From Pleurodeles waltl (Eukaryota; Chordata; Amphibia; Caudata; Salamandridae): 64,000 bases of DNA. Positions within the stretch are counted from its first letter, which is position 1. Each line of letters opens with the position of its first letter. The DNA lies in contig NC_090450.1 of NCBI RefSeq assembly GCF_031143425.1, forward strand, positions 168,137,486-168,201,485, written 5' to 3'. Below the pieces are notes generated by a model. The model worked only from the letters and a program-made list of their open reading frames with translations. It made no database searches and was not told the DNA's origin. Both the position numbers and the translations under genes were made by a program. Of this stretch, positions 21,989 to 32,890 are shown piece after piece.

Positions 21989-23480
21989 TGTCATTCCAGC
22001 TTGGCGATGTGTTGATCCGGTGTGGCTGTGCATCGAAGTTCCGGTCACAACGCAGGCATCGATTTCCACTCAGGGAGGCGGGCTGCATCATTTCCGGCAG
22101 GCTGTGCGTTGATTTTTGCCACATGAGGAGTTTCCTTGAAGAGAAGTCTTTTTGGCCCTCAGAAACAGGAGCCAAGCTCAATCCAAGCCCTTGGAGAGCA
22201 TTTCTCAGCAGAGCCAGAGGCCCCCAAGGCAGCAGGGCAACAGCAAGGCAGGAGTCCTTCACAGAAAAGCAGTCCAGGGGAGTCCTTTGGGCAGCCAGGC
22301 AGCTCCTCTTGGCAGGTTGCAGGATCTGGCTCAGAGTGTCTGTTCCAGGAATTGTCTGACTTGGTGGGGTCAGGGGCCCATGTTATATATCCAACAGTGC
22401 CTTTGAAGTGGGGGAGACTTCAAAGAGTGGTTTTAAAGTGCACAAGGTCTCCTTTCGGTACAGGTCTGTCTGCCAGGGTCCCAGTATGGGGTTTGACAGT
22501 CCATTGTGTGAGGGTAGGCCACTAGCCTTTGAAATGTAGGTGCCAGGCCCCTCCACCCTTCCAGCCCAGGAAGACCCATTTGGTGCGCAGATGAGTGCAG
22601 GTGTGACTGAGTATCCTGTGTTTGTGGTTGTCTGGGTGAAATGCACAAGGGAGCTGTCAATGAGCCCATCCCAGACGTGGAATGGAGAGAGAGATGTAGG
22701 GCACAGATGGATTTTAAGTTCAGAGAAATGCTCACTTTCTAAAGGTGGCATTTTAAAAATAGTAATATAAACTCTAACCTCACCAATAAGCAGGATTGTA
22801 CCCCTTTCTGATTAGATTCTACCACTCAAACAGTATATGAGGGTAGCTCTAATGTTAGCCTATGAAAGGAGCAGGCCTCACAGTAGTGGAAAATGAATTA
22901 GGAGTTTTTCACTACCAGGACATAAAAACACACAGGTATATATCCTGCCTTTTACCTACACAGCACCCTGACCCATGGGTTACCAGGGGCCTACCTTAGG
23001 GGTGACTTATATATAGAAAAAGGGGAGGTTAAGGCTTGGAAAGCACTTTTAAATGTAAAGTCGAAGTGGCAGTGAATCTGCACACAGGCCTTGCAATGGC
23101 AAGCCTGAAACATGGTTAAGGGGTTACCTATGTGGGTGGCACAACCAGTGCTACAGGCCCACTAGTAGCATTCAATCTACAGGCCCTGGGCACATGTAGT
23201 GCACTTTACTAGGGCCTTGCAAGTAGATCAAATATGCCAATTAGGTATGAATCAATGTTACCATGTTTTAAGTCAGAGAGCATATGCACCTTAGCCCTGA
23301 TTAGCAGTGGTAAAGTGTGCAGAGCCCTAAAACCAACACAAACAGTGTCAGAAAAGTGGAGGGAGGCAGGCAAAAAGTTGGGGGACGACCACCCTAAGGC
23401 TGTAAGGTCTAACAGGGTCCTTGGGTGGAGAGGGAGTGACCTGGCTGCCAACCAAAGACCCCATTTGCAACAGATGGCTT
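21989..23480 (-). repeat. Right arm of the 4.2 kb inverted repeat
   Basis: This is the opposite-orientation copy of 19262-21210. Its outer end, on the minus strand CATCTGTTGCAAATGGGGTC..., extends about 70 bp further out than the left arm, so the left arm is truncated. The flanking tandem-repeat unit resumes at about 23485. Confidence 0.72.
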
Positions 23481-23484
23481 GTCA

Positions 23485-23734
23485 TTACATGGAGTTAAAT
23501 TCTGTAGACAGGTATTGTGTTGTATAGATTCCCATAGATTACTATATTAGGAAAGTGTTTGGTGTTGGTTACTTTTCAGACAAAAAACTGATGGAGAAGA
23601 TTTGCACTTTTGAGAATCTTTGTTAAGTACTTTTAGGAGAGGTTGTATTTTGCTAGGTAATTGTATACATATTTACCATTTTATGAATTTTATGACTGTA
23701 TTTGTGTAGGTTCTCTCCTAGGAAAGTGTTAGCA
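23485..23734. repeat. Continuation of the tandem array
   Basis: The landmarks of the 17.6-19.26 kb array return: a GTAGACAGGTATTGTGTTG block with ATTACTATA and a TACTTTTAGGAGAGGTTGTA block. The unit breaks off near 23734 at the next insertion. Confidence 0.75.
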
Positions 23735-24834
23735 CGTCAGACCTTAATAGGTAAACTTACAAGGTGAGGTGAATAAGTCGATGAACCTTTTGACTTGTAT
23801 AAGATGTTCTCGCCATGGCTCCAGTACATGAACAAATAATCAATTCACAATAATCAACAATCATTAGTAATCAATAAAATCAATAATCAATGGAGTCAGT
23901 AAATATCATGCACCAGGACCTTTCAGTCATGAATAACCACGCCTTTGGTAAAGTTTAATACTTTTATTTCCCTTATATTAACAATACTAAAGTCATGTGG
24001 ATCAATCTCAGTTCCAAATGGAGCACATATTAGAACAATACTGGTTGTCCAAAGCAGCGGAAGAAACGCAATCTAATCAAGGCTTGAATCACAACACATT
24101 CTAAGCTTATGATGCAGATCAATAGCAGAATCAGCTGCGATAATGATATATGATACATAGAATTCAGCAAGATTACTCGTCAATCATTAGTCTCTGTATT
24201 CGTCAGTTAAGTTTGAGTGCCTTCAATTAGCGTCAGATGAGTATCAGCATGTTGGGCTTCATGCAAAACAATTTAGAACACAAATTGTTGAAAAACATCT
24301 ATCAATGGATCTGTCAAATCAGCGCAGTTGGTACCTAGAAAGAAAGGGCATAAAATGTATTACAGTCACATTGTCATATCTACCTATCCACAGTATGGGT
24401 CAGCAAGCAGAATCGGTCTTCGTCCTTAGTTCACCAATCGTTCAGCAAAGCATCAGGCTCTCAGTCAGAGAGTATGAGTCCAATGACAGAATCTCGAGTC
24501 TCTTCTTCTCCTCTCAATATCTCATCTCAAATCGGGGTAAAATCTGCCTAAGTCTGAATAATGCTCCTCTGTCGCATTGTTATATCAAAGTCACCGAAAC
24601 TATCCCCTAATTCCCTATTGGTCAGTCAATCGTACGTTTATACACTGCCCAATAATATTTCTATACCAAATCTAGGAATTCTAATATTTCGCTCTTCTAA
24701 CGAAGTTGATTGGTTCACTTTATGATGTCCTCATCATCCGGCTCGTCAGGTAAAAGTTTTGTTGCATTTTCAGCTCCAGTCAGTGTCTTCATTGTTCTCA
24801 TCCTGGGAAAGTACATCTCACACACATTACACAC
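23735..24834. mobile_element. AT-rich unclassified insertion, left part
   Basis: This AT-rich segment separates two parts of the tandem array and is itself split by Harbinger-1; its right part is 43727-44165. It contains CAATAATCAATG-type repetition near 23840-23900. The two parts total about 1.5 kb. It may be a solo LTR, but I found no diagnostic ends. Confidence 0.45.
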
Positions 24835-25165
24835 TATGGTGGTCATTACGACCCTGGCGGACGGTGTTAAAGCTGCGGGAACACCGCAAACAGGCCGGCG
24901 GACAAAAAAAGGGAATTATGACCCTGGCGGAAACCGCCAACAAAGACAGCCACTTTAACACTCCGACCCCCACGGCGGTACAGACAAACAGCGCAGCAGT
25001 TACCGCCAACAGACATGCGGGAGACAATGTACCACCCACACTATTACAACCCGCCAATCCACCACCTTTTCCGGGCGGATTCACCGTGGATAAAAACACG
25101 CCGGAAACAGCTTAGGCTACGGGAAAACGCTCACCTGAACACATCCCACGAGGAACGACGACTCC

Positions 25166-25248
25166 ATGGAACCAGAGCTGCAAATACTCCCTGCCCTTGT
25201 CTTTCTGCTCCTCTACAAACAACAGCTACGTAGGCGCAGAAGACACCG
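25166..25248 (+). pseudogene. Harbinger-1 transposase, exon 1
   Basis: An 83 bp exon encodes MEPELQILPALVFLLLY followed by an Arg-rich end. It closes at CACCG|GTGAGT in phase 2. Harbinger-2 has the same length, donor and pattern (MEPELQVIPALLFLLIY). Joined to the acceptor at 29665-29666 it makes the split Arg codon that continues as HRQLG. The exon is open; the gene is dead because of the later damage. Confidence 0.82.
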
Positions 25249-25704
25249 GTGAGTACTGCACCTATGACACGGGGGAGGGGGAGGCAAAAGTTAGGGGAAC
25301 ACCCACCAAACACCCCCACCCCCAACCTCGCATATCACAACATACACACCAATGCATTCACAAAAATCACAAGAACAACCCACAATTCCCCCCGGAAGAA
25401 TGAAAACACAATGCGAAATTCGGTCAAACATTATAATGTGCCAATATACATGTCATACAAAAATATACTGATATATATTAGAAAATCACTCATAATAATA
25501 TACAATACGAGAAGTAGTGCAGATATGTACACAACAATGTCCGTGCACCAACAGTCCAAAAATGCATGGCCGAGGTCCACAAACGACACCTGACCACAAT
25601 CGGAGAGAACACTGCCGGGGCATCAGATAGAAATACTACAGGCACCTCAGGGGGAAGGGAAGGGGGGGCACCTAAGCCAGATGAATGCGAAGCCAGATCC
25701 ACGA

Positions 25705-25900
25705 CGGGGCACCATGCCCATTGACGTATCCTGGGGAGTGCAAAGCCACAGTCTCTCAAGTCTCTACAGTGGGTGGGTTGCCCACTGTGTCATCCTGGGG
25801 AGTGCAAAGCCACAGTCTCTCAAGTCTCTACAGTGGGTGGGTTGCCCACTGTGCCATCCTGGGGAGTACAAAGCTACAGTCTCTCAAGTAGATGCAGTTC
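25705..25900. repeat. 64 bp tandem repeat, two to three copies
   Basis: The unit begins CAGTGGGTGGGTTGCCCACT and includes CATCCTGGGGAGTGCAAAGC. Clear full units start at 25769 and 25833, with a partial unit before them. Harbinger-2 has the same 64 bp unit amplified to about 11-12 copies at 46975-47735. Confidence 0.85.
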
Positions 25901-26034
25901 TCTACTGGTACTGGGTGGGACTGGTGCCCATACTGGATGAGTCTCCATGTGAAAGTTCCTGTCCTGTCACTGTCCCAGCTGCACATGGGATAAGGATGCC
26001 TGATGTGGCGGTCCATTCATTCCTACATGGTGCC

Positions 26035-26380
26035 TGCCCTGTTCAGCGGTGCTTTGCCATAGCGGTCTTTGCCCTGTTCAGCGGTCTTCACCATGGCGGT
26101 CTGTGCCCTGTTCAGCGGTGCTTTGCCATAGCGGTCTTTGCCCTGTTCAGCGGTCTTCACCATGGCGGTCTTTGCCCTGTTCAGCGGTGCTTTGCCATAG
26201 CGGTCTTTGCCCTGTTCAGCGGTCTTCACCATGGCGGTCTTTGCCCTGTTCAGCGGTGCTTTGCCATAGCGGTCTTTGCCCTGTTCAGCGGTCTTTACCA
26301 TGGCAGTCTTTGCCCTGTTCAGCGGTGCTTTGCCATAGCGGTCTTTGCCCTGTTCAGCGGTGCTTTGCCATTGCAGTTCT
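26035..26380. repeat. 34-35 bp minisatellite downstream of gene A
   Basis: About ten units alternate between CCCTGTTCAGCGGTGCTTTG and CCCTGTTCAGCGGTCTTCAC types, each ending in GGCGGTCTTTG or AGCGGTCTTTG. It lies just beyond the gene A stop codon (minus strand), so probably in its 3' UTR. Harbinger-2 has a related 30 bp array in the same place. Confidence 0.88.
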
Positions 26381-26413
26381 GGTATGGACATTGGTGTGTG
26401 GCATGACGTTCCA

Positions 26414-29223
26414 TCATTGCCCAGCGGGGCTGTGGCAGCCGGGGCCCTCTTGGGCTGTGACTCTGGCAGTGGACTCAGGACCAGTGACGATACTTGGGCC
26501 CTCCTGGGCTGTGACTCCGGCGGTGGACTCAGGACCAGTGACGATACTTGGGCCCTCCTGGGCTGTGACTCTGGCGGTGGTCTCTGGACCAGTGACAATA
26601 CTTGGGCCCTCCTGGGCTGTGACTCCGGCGGTGGACTCAGGATCAGTGACGATACTTGGGCCCTCCTGGGCTGTGACTCTGGTGGTGGTCTCTGGACCAG
26701 TGACGATACTTGGGCCCTCCTGGGCTGTGACTCTGGCGGTGGTCTCTGGACCAGTGACGACGGTGCTGGCGATTGTGTCTGGACCACCGGAAATGATGGC
26801 GCACTTCTCCGCCGTGACACTCACAACAGGCTGGCAAGACTTCCTCTGGACCTTCCCCACCTTTGGTGGAGTCACAGCTGACTCTCCAATCCCCTCCGAA
26901 CCCAGGTCAGTTGTTGTCCCACCAGGAGTCTTAACACGGTCCCGTCGTCCACTCTCCAATTTTAGAGCCTTTACAGGGGGTGGGCTGCCAGTGCCTTGGC
27001 TCCGGGTCCTACTGCCTGCCCTAGTGGCCGGTGCACTCCACAATCCCTGAACTTGCACCACTGGTATTGGAGGCTTTTTGGCTGAGGCGCTACGACGGGA
27101 CTGATGAATTGGAGGGGTGGGGTGGGGGCAAAAAGGTCAATTTTACACAGGGACAGTTTCTGACGAACACTGGGATGGGTAGCTGGAGGGGGTCTGGGAG
27201 TGGAGGAAGAGGAGGTGGTTCTAGGAGGTGTTACTTTAGCTGTTTTGGGTGCAAGTGCAGGTACAGGAGGCTGTCGTGAGGTGGATGGATGTTGGGTGAG
27301 TGATTGCCGGCGTTTGGGTACTTTGGGAGGGGGCGTCACAGACACACTGGGAGAGGACACAGGGGACATGTAAATGGCAGTGGAGGTGGTGAGTGCAGGT
27401 GAGTGGCTTGTGGTGCTGGGTGTCCTGGTGCGATTCCTGGTTCCTGTAGATGTGGTGCATGCAGGTGTGTGTGTAGACGAGACTGGGAGGGAGGAGGGAG
27501 AAGAGGAGGAGGGGGACACAGTGGAGACAGTGGATGTTTCTGTGTCTGTATGGGTGTGATGCTTGTGTGAGTGCCTGTGGTATGTGTGGTGCCTATGTTT
27601 GCTTGAGCTACTTTTGGGTGTTGACTTGTGTGCATGCTGGTCTGTAGGTGTGCTTGGGATGGGCTGTGGTACAGGGGATTGGGTCTGGGTGGAGGAAGAT
27701 GGAGGGGGGAGGCTCGACACAGGGACAATGGATGCCATCAGTGCTGAGGCCAGAGATTGCAGGGTTCGCTGAGGACAGCCTGACCAGAATGAATGCCCTC
27801 CTGGAATGCATTTCCATGTTGTAACTCTCGTTCTACACCCTGGATGGCATTCACAATGGTAGATTGCCCAACAGTGAGTGACCTGAGGAGGTCAATGGTC
27901 TCCTCATTGAGGGCAGCAGGGGTGACTGGGGCAGGGCCGAGGCGCCTGGGGCGAAGGTGATGCCCACCCTCCTGGGTGAGCGGGCACGGGGCGAACGCTG
28001 AGGGGCTGCTGGGAGGGCGGTGCTGGTAGGGGAGGTGGTGGCTGTACCTGTAGAAGTGGTGCGCACAGATGGTGCCGCCACCACAGGGGAGCTCCCATCG
28101 GCGGACGAGTCCGTGTCGCTGGTTGGTGATCCGGTGGCCGACGTGAAGCTCCCCTCGCCCTCCGTCCCACTGGTGCATTCAGAGTCCGTGGTGTGGCCCT
28201 CCATGGCCATGTGGGATGCAGCTCCCTCGTGCTCCGGTGCCACTGTACCTCCGCCTGATGCTGATGTACAAAAGGACAGGGAGAGCAGGAAAAGGGGGGG
28301 AGACAGAAGAATGAGAGTTTTAGTGCATGGTATTCCGCTACTGTTGGCGGACAAGACAGACGCAGCAGCCCCCTGCATTACGCCGTGCTCCTGCACTCTG
28401 CACACGCAATTTTTGGGTTATGGCCTACATGGCAATGGTGGACATCTGCGCACATGGATGCCACAGGGGCAAATATACCTCGACTTGGCACTCTGCTGAG
28501 GTGGGGTTGAGTGCCACATGGCCTACATAACGGAGGAGCCTTGCCTACCTAACTCGCCCTGGCCTAGGGACACCCACAGCCCACCTCCCCCACCCAGACA
28601 CCTCCACTGCACGCAAAGTCCACAGAATGAGGTTGTACTCACCCCCTCGTGTCTGCTGTGATGTCCTCAAGCGCCCATCCAACTCCAGGTAGGCCTCCGC
28701 CAGGATGCGGAACATCTGGGGGGTCATGTTGCGACGGGCACCCCTCCCACGTTGGGAGGCCATCCCCAGCTGAGCCTCCGCCGTCTTCTTGCTGCAGCGG
28801 CGAATGTCCTCCCATCTCTTCGGGCAGTGGGTGCCCCGTCTGTGGTGGGCCCCCAGGGTCCGGACCTCCTTGGCAATGGCACGCCAGATGTCCCTCTTCT
28901 GGTGGGCGCTGACCTACATGACATGCACAAGGGAAGAGGAACAGTCATTACCAACTGCACCGTCGTTGTGAGTGGCCCCCTCCCTACTCTGGCCATGTGG
29001 CCCATTCATTCGCTTGCATTAATGTTCAATCAACTCTGCCCACTTCCCTCTTCCACCCAGCACTCTCCACCCAGGCCTAGCCCATACAACGTGCTCCCTG
29101 TGTTCTAACCTGTTGGTCTGGAGGACCGTAGAGTAGCGTGTATTGGGGGAGGACCCCATCCACAAGTTTCTCCAACTCCTGTGCAGTGAAGGCAGGGGCC
29201 CTTTCCCCAGACGCAGCAGCCAT
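26414..29223 (-). pseudogene. Harbinger-1 gene A, Myb/SANT-like, frameshifted
   Basis: Three exons on the minus strand: 29223-29110 (114 bp, ATG to Gln-Gln, donor CAG|GTTAGA), 28913-28643 (271 bp, acceptor ATGTAG) and 28254-26414. Exons 1-2 encode a Myb/SANT-like domain with FTAQELEKLVDGVLPQY, IWRAIAKEVRTLG and RWEDIRR. Exon 3 encodes an acidic Ser/Thr-rich stretch, a helical block with RSLTVGQSTIVNAIQGVERE, a His/Lys/Ser-rich basic block, and a tail of 18-residue repeats ending in CHSPAGQ. The reading frame shifts near 27925, 27780 and 27050, so this copy is broken. The whole gene sits antisense in the transposase intron. Confidence 0.82.
26452..26775 (-). repeat. 54 bp in-frame coding repeat, six copies
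   Basis: Six units with an exact 54 bp period begin at 26452, 26506, 26560, 26614, 26668 and 26722. On the minus strand each encodes an 18-residue unit containing VTAQEGPSIVTGPE. They form the C-terminal tail of gene A just before its stop. Units differ by only a few bases. Confidence 0.93.
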
Positions 29224-29666
29224 CGTCGCTTCCAGACCGAGGTCACAGCAGCACTAGCAGTGTGGGTCCTCTCCTGTCGAAGGTCAGGTATCTAGTGATT
29301 GAACAGTTAGAAAATGGCGGTGACGTCCGCGGCGGTGCGCATCATCACCGCCGGCGCACCTGTTCATTGGCTCCTGGGACCCATAGGGTCCACTGTTAAC
29401 CAATACAGCATTGCGCCGTGGTCTACGACCGCCTACCGCAACGGTGTGCAACGCAGTTACCCCACAATCCCATTGTCCCAGTTTAGAGGTCAGGCAGCCG
29501 CCATTTCAGGGGCCCACATGGCTTCATTTACTACTGCGTCACACATAGCTAGGCCTACACTCAACACACATACAGGAAGGGTTTCATGAGTGGTGTAGTC
29601 TTGTGTGTAACTGTGGGTACATACCTGGAGGAATAGTGACTGGTTCTTCGCTGTTGTCCTTCGTAG

Positions 29667-29941
29667 GCACCGTCAGCTGGGACATATGAGAAGATGGCGG
29701 AATCCTCCGGTGTACCGACCGCTGGTGGACCTGTTGACAATGGAAGAAAGACATTTAATCGCCACCTACCGGTTTGACCGTGCCACTATCCAGGAACTAT
29801 GTACCCAGTTGGAGCCAGACCTGATGTCACCGATCCGCCATCCGACTGGAATCCCTGCTGAAGTGCAGGTGCTGTCAGTGCTCCATTTCCTTGAAAGTGG
29901 GTCATTTTCAGACAACAGTGGCCATGTCATCAAGGAAGTCC
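29667..29941 (+). pseudogene. Harbinger-1 transposase, exon 2, left part
   Basis: It follows the acceptor TGTTGTCCTTCGTAG and encodes the transposase N-terminal region: NPPVYRPLVDLLTMEERHL, YRFDRATIQELC, DLMSPIR and the helix-turn-helix start VLSVLHFLESGSF. An extra T near 29908 shifts the frame compared with Harbinger-2. The coding sequence is then cut at 29941 by the LTR retrotransposon and resumes at 40386. Confidence 0.88.
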
Positions 29942-32626
29942 TGTAAGGAAATGCCTCCTTGGCATGGTTGCCCCCTGACTTTTTGCCTTTGCTGATGCTA
30001 TGTTTACAATTGAAAGTGTGCTTAGGCCTGCTAACCGGGCCCCAGCACCAGTGTTCTTTCCCTAACCTGTACTTTTGTGTCCACAATTGGCAGACCCTGG
30101 CATCCAGATAAGTCCCTTGTAACTGGTACTTCTAGTACCAAGGGCCCTGATGCCAAGGAAGGTCTCTAAGGGCTGCAGCATGTCTTATGCCACCCTGGAG
30201 ACCTCTCACTCAGCACAGACACACTGCTTGCCAGCTTGTGTGTGCTAGTGAGAACAAAACGAGTAAGTCGACATGGCACTCCCCTCAGGGTGCCATGCCA
30301 GCCTCTCACTGCCTATGCAGTATAGGTAAGACACCCCTCTAGCAGGCCTTACAGCCCTAAGGCAGGGTGCACTATACCATAGGTGAGGGTACCAATGCAT
30401 GAGCATGGTACCACTACAGTGTCTAAACAAAACCTTAGACATTGTAAGTGCAGGGTAGCCATAAGAGTATATGGTCTGGGAGTCTGTCAAACACGAACTC
30501 CACAGCACCATAATGGCTACACTTAAAACTGGGAAGTTTGGTATCAAACTTCTCAGCACAATAAATGCACACTGATGCCAGTGTACATTTTATTGTAAAA
30601 TACACCACAGAGGGCACCTTAGAGGTGCCCCCTGAAACTTAACCGACTATCTGTGTAGGCTGACTAGTTTTAGCAGCCTGCCACAAACCGAGACATGTTG
30701 CTGGCCCCATGGGGAGAGTGCCGTTGTCACTCTGAGGCCAGTAACAAAGCCTGCACTGGGTGGAGATGCTAACACCTCCCCCAGGCAGGAATTGTCACAC
30801 CTGGCGGTGAGCCTCAAAGGCTCACCTCCTTTGTGCCAACCCAGCAGGACACTCCAGCTAGTGGAGTTGCCCGCCCCCTCCGGCCAGGCCCCACTTTTGG
30901 CGGCAAGGCCGGAGAAAATAATGAGAAAAACAAGGAGGAGTCACTGGCCAGTCAGGACAGCCCCTAAGGTGTCCTGAGCTGAAGTGACTCTAACTTTTAG
31001 AGATCCTCCATCTTGCAGATGGAGGATTCCCCCAATAGGGTTAGGATTGTGACCCCCTCCCCTTGGGAGGAGGCACAAAGAGGGTGTACCCACCCTCAGG
31101 GCTAGTAGCCATTGGCTACTAACCCCCCAGACCTAAACACGCCCTTAAATTTAGTATTTAAGGGCTACCCTGAACCCTAGAAAATTAGATTCCTGCAACT
31201 ACAAGAAGAAGGACTGCCTAGCTGAAAACCCCTGCAGAGGAAGACCAGAAGACGACAACTGCCTTGGCTCCAGAAACTCACCGGCCTGTCTCCTGCCTTC
31301 CAAAGATCCTGCTCCAGCGACGCCTTCCAAAGGGACCAGCGACCTCGACATCCTCTGAGGACTGCCCCTGCTTCGAAAAGACAAGAAACTCCCGAGGACA
31401 GCGGACCTGCTCCAAGAAAGGCTGCAACTTTGTTTCCAGCAGCCTTGAAAGAACCCTGCAAGCTCCCCGCAAGAAGCGTGAGACTTGCAAACACTGCACC
31501 CGGCGACCCCGACTCGGCTGGTGGAGATCCAACACCTCAGGAGGGACCCCAGGACTACTCTAATACTGTGAGTACCAAAACCTGTCCCCCCTGAGCCCCC
31601 ACAGCGCCGCCTGCAGAGGGAATCCCGAGGCTTCCCCTGACCGCGACTCTTTGAATCCTAAGTCCCGACGCCTGGGAGAGACCCTGCACCCGCAGCCCCC
31701 AGGACCGGAAGGACCGGACTTTCACTGGAGAAGTGACCCCCAGGAGTCCCTCTCCCTTGCCCAAGTGGAGGTTTCCCCGAGGAACCCCCCCCTTGCCTGC
31801 CTGCAGCGCTGAAGAGATCCCGAGATCTCTCATAGACTAACATTGCGAACCCGACGCTTGTTTCCACACTGCACCCGGCCGCCCCCGCGCTGCTGAGGGT
31901 GAAATCTCTGTGTGGGCTTGTGTCCCCCCCGGTGCCCTACAAAACCCCCCTGGTCTGCCCTCCGAAGACGCGGGTACTTACCTGCAAGCAGACCGGAACC
32001 GGGGCACCCCCTTCTCTCCATTCTAGCCTATGTGTTTTGGGCACCACTTTGAACTCGGCACCTGACCGGCCCTGAGCTGCTGGTGTGGTGACTTTGGGGT
32101 TGCTCTGAACCCCCAACGGTGGGCTACCTTGGACCAAGAACTGAACCCTGTAAGTGTCTTACTTACCTGGTAAAACTAACAAAAACTTACCTCCCCCAGG
32201 AACTGTGAAAATTGCAGTGTGTCCACTTTTAAAGTAGCTATTTGTCAATAACTTGAAAAGTATACATGCAATTGAAATGATTCAAAGTTCCTAATGTACT
32301 TACCTGCAATACCTTTCAAACAAGATATTACATGTTAAATTTGAACCTGTGGTTCTTAAAATAAACTAAGAAAAGATATTTTTCTATACAAAACCTATTG
32401 GCTGGATTTGTCTCTGAGTGTGTGTACCTCATTTATTGTCTATGTGTATGTACAACAAATGCTTAACACTACTCCTTGGATAAGCCTACTGCTCGACCAC
32501 ACTACCACAAAATAGAGCATTAGTATTATCTATTTTTACCACTATTTTACCTCTAAGGGGAACCCTTGGACTCTGTGCATGCTATTCCTTACTTTGAAAT
32601 AGCACATACAGAGCCAACTTCCTACA
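29942..32626 (+). repeat. 5' LTR of the Gmr1-like element
   Basis: The 2,685 bp direct repeat matches 37701-40385 almost base for base. It has TGT...ACA ends, and no coding was recognised in it. The sequence after it starts TTGGTGGATCAGCGG, where a primer-binding site is expected; I could not assign the tRNA. Confidence 0.96.
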
Positions 32627-32890
32627 TTGGTGGATCAGCGGTGGGGTACAAGACTTTGCATTTGCTGGACTACTCAGCCAATACCTGATCACACGACAAA
32701 TTCCAAAATTGTCATTAGAAATTGATTTTTGCAATTTGAAAAGTTTTCTAAATTCTTAAAAGACCTGCTAGGGCCTTGTGTTAGATCCTGTTTAGCATTT
32801 CTTTTAGAGTTTAAAAGTTTGTAAAAGTTTGAATTAGATTCTAGAACCAGTTGTAGATTCTTAAAAAGTATTCCAACTTTTAGAAGCAAA

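Noticed and set aside
22136..22525. Open frames of about 130 codons in the inverted repeat
   Set aside because: No domain, present in overlapping frames on both strands, and within repeat DNA.
26023..27050. Long plus- and minus-strand ORFs at 26-27 kb as separate repeat proteins
   Set aside because: The minus-strand frame ending at 26414 belongs to gene A exon 3; the others are shadows of the repeats.
30245..32137. Small ORFs that occur identically at 30.2-32.1 kb and 38.0-39.9 kb
   Set aside because: They are duplicated because they lie in the two LTRs; none shows a domain.
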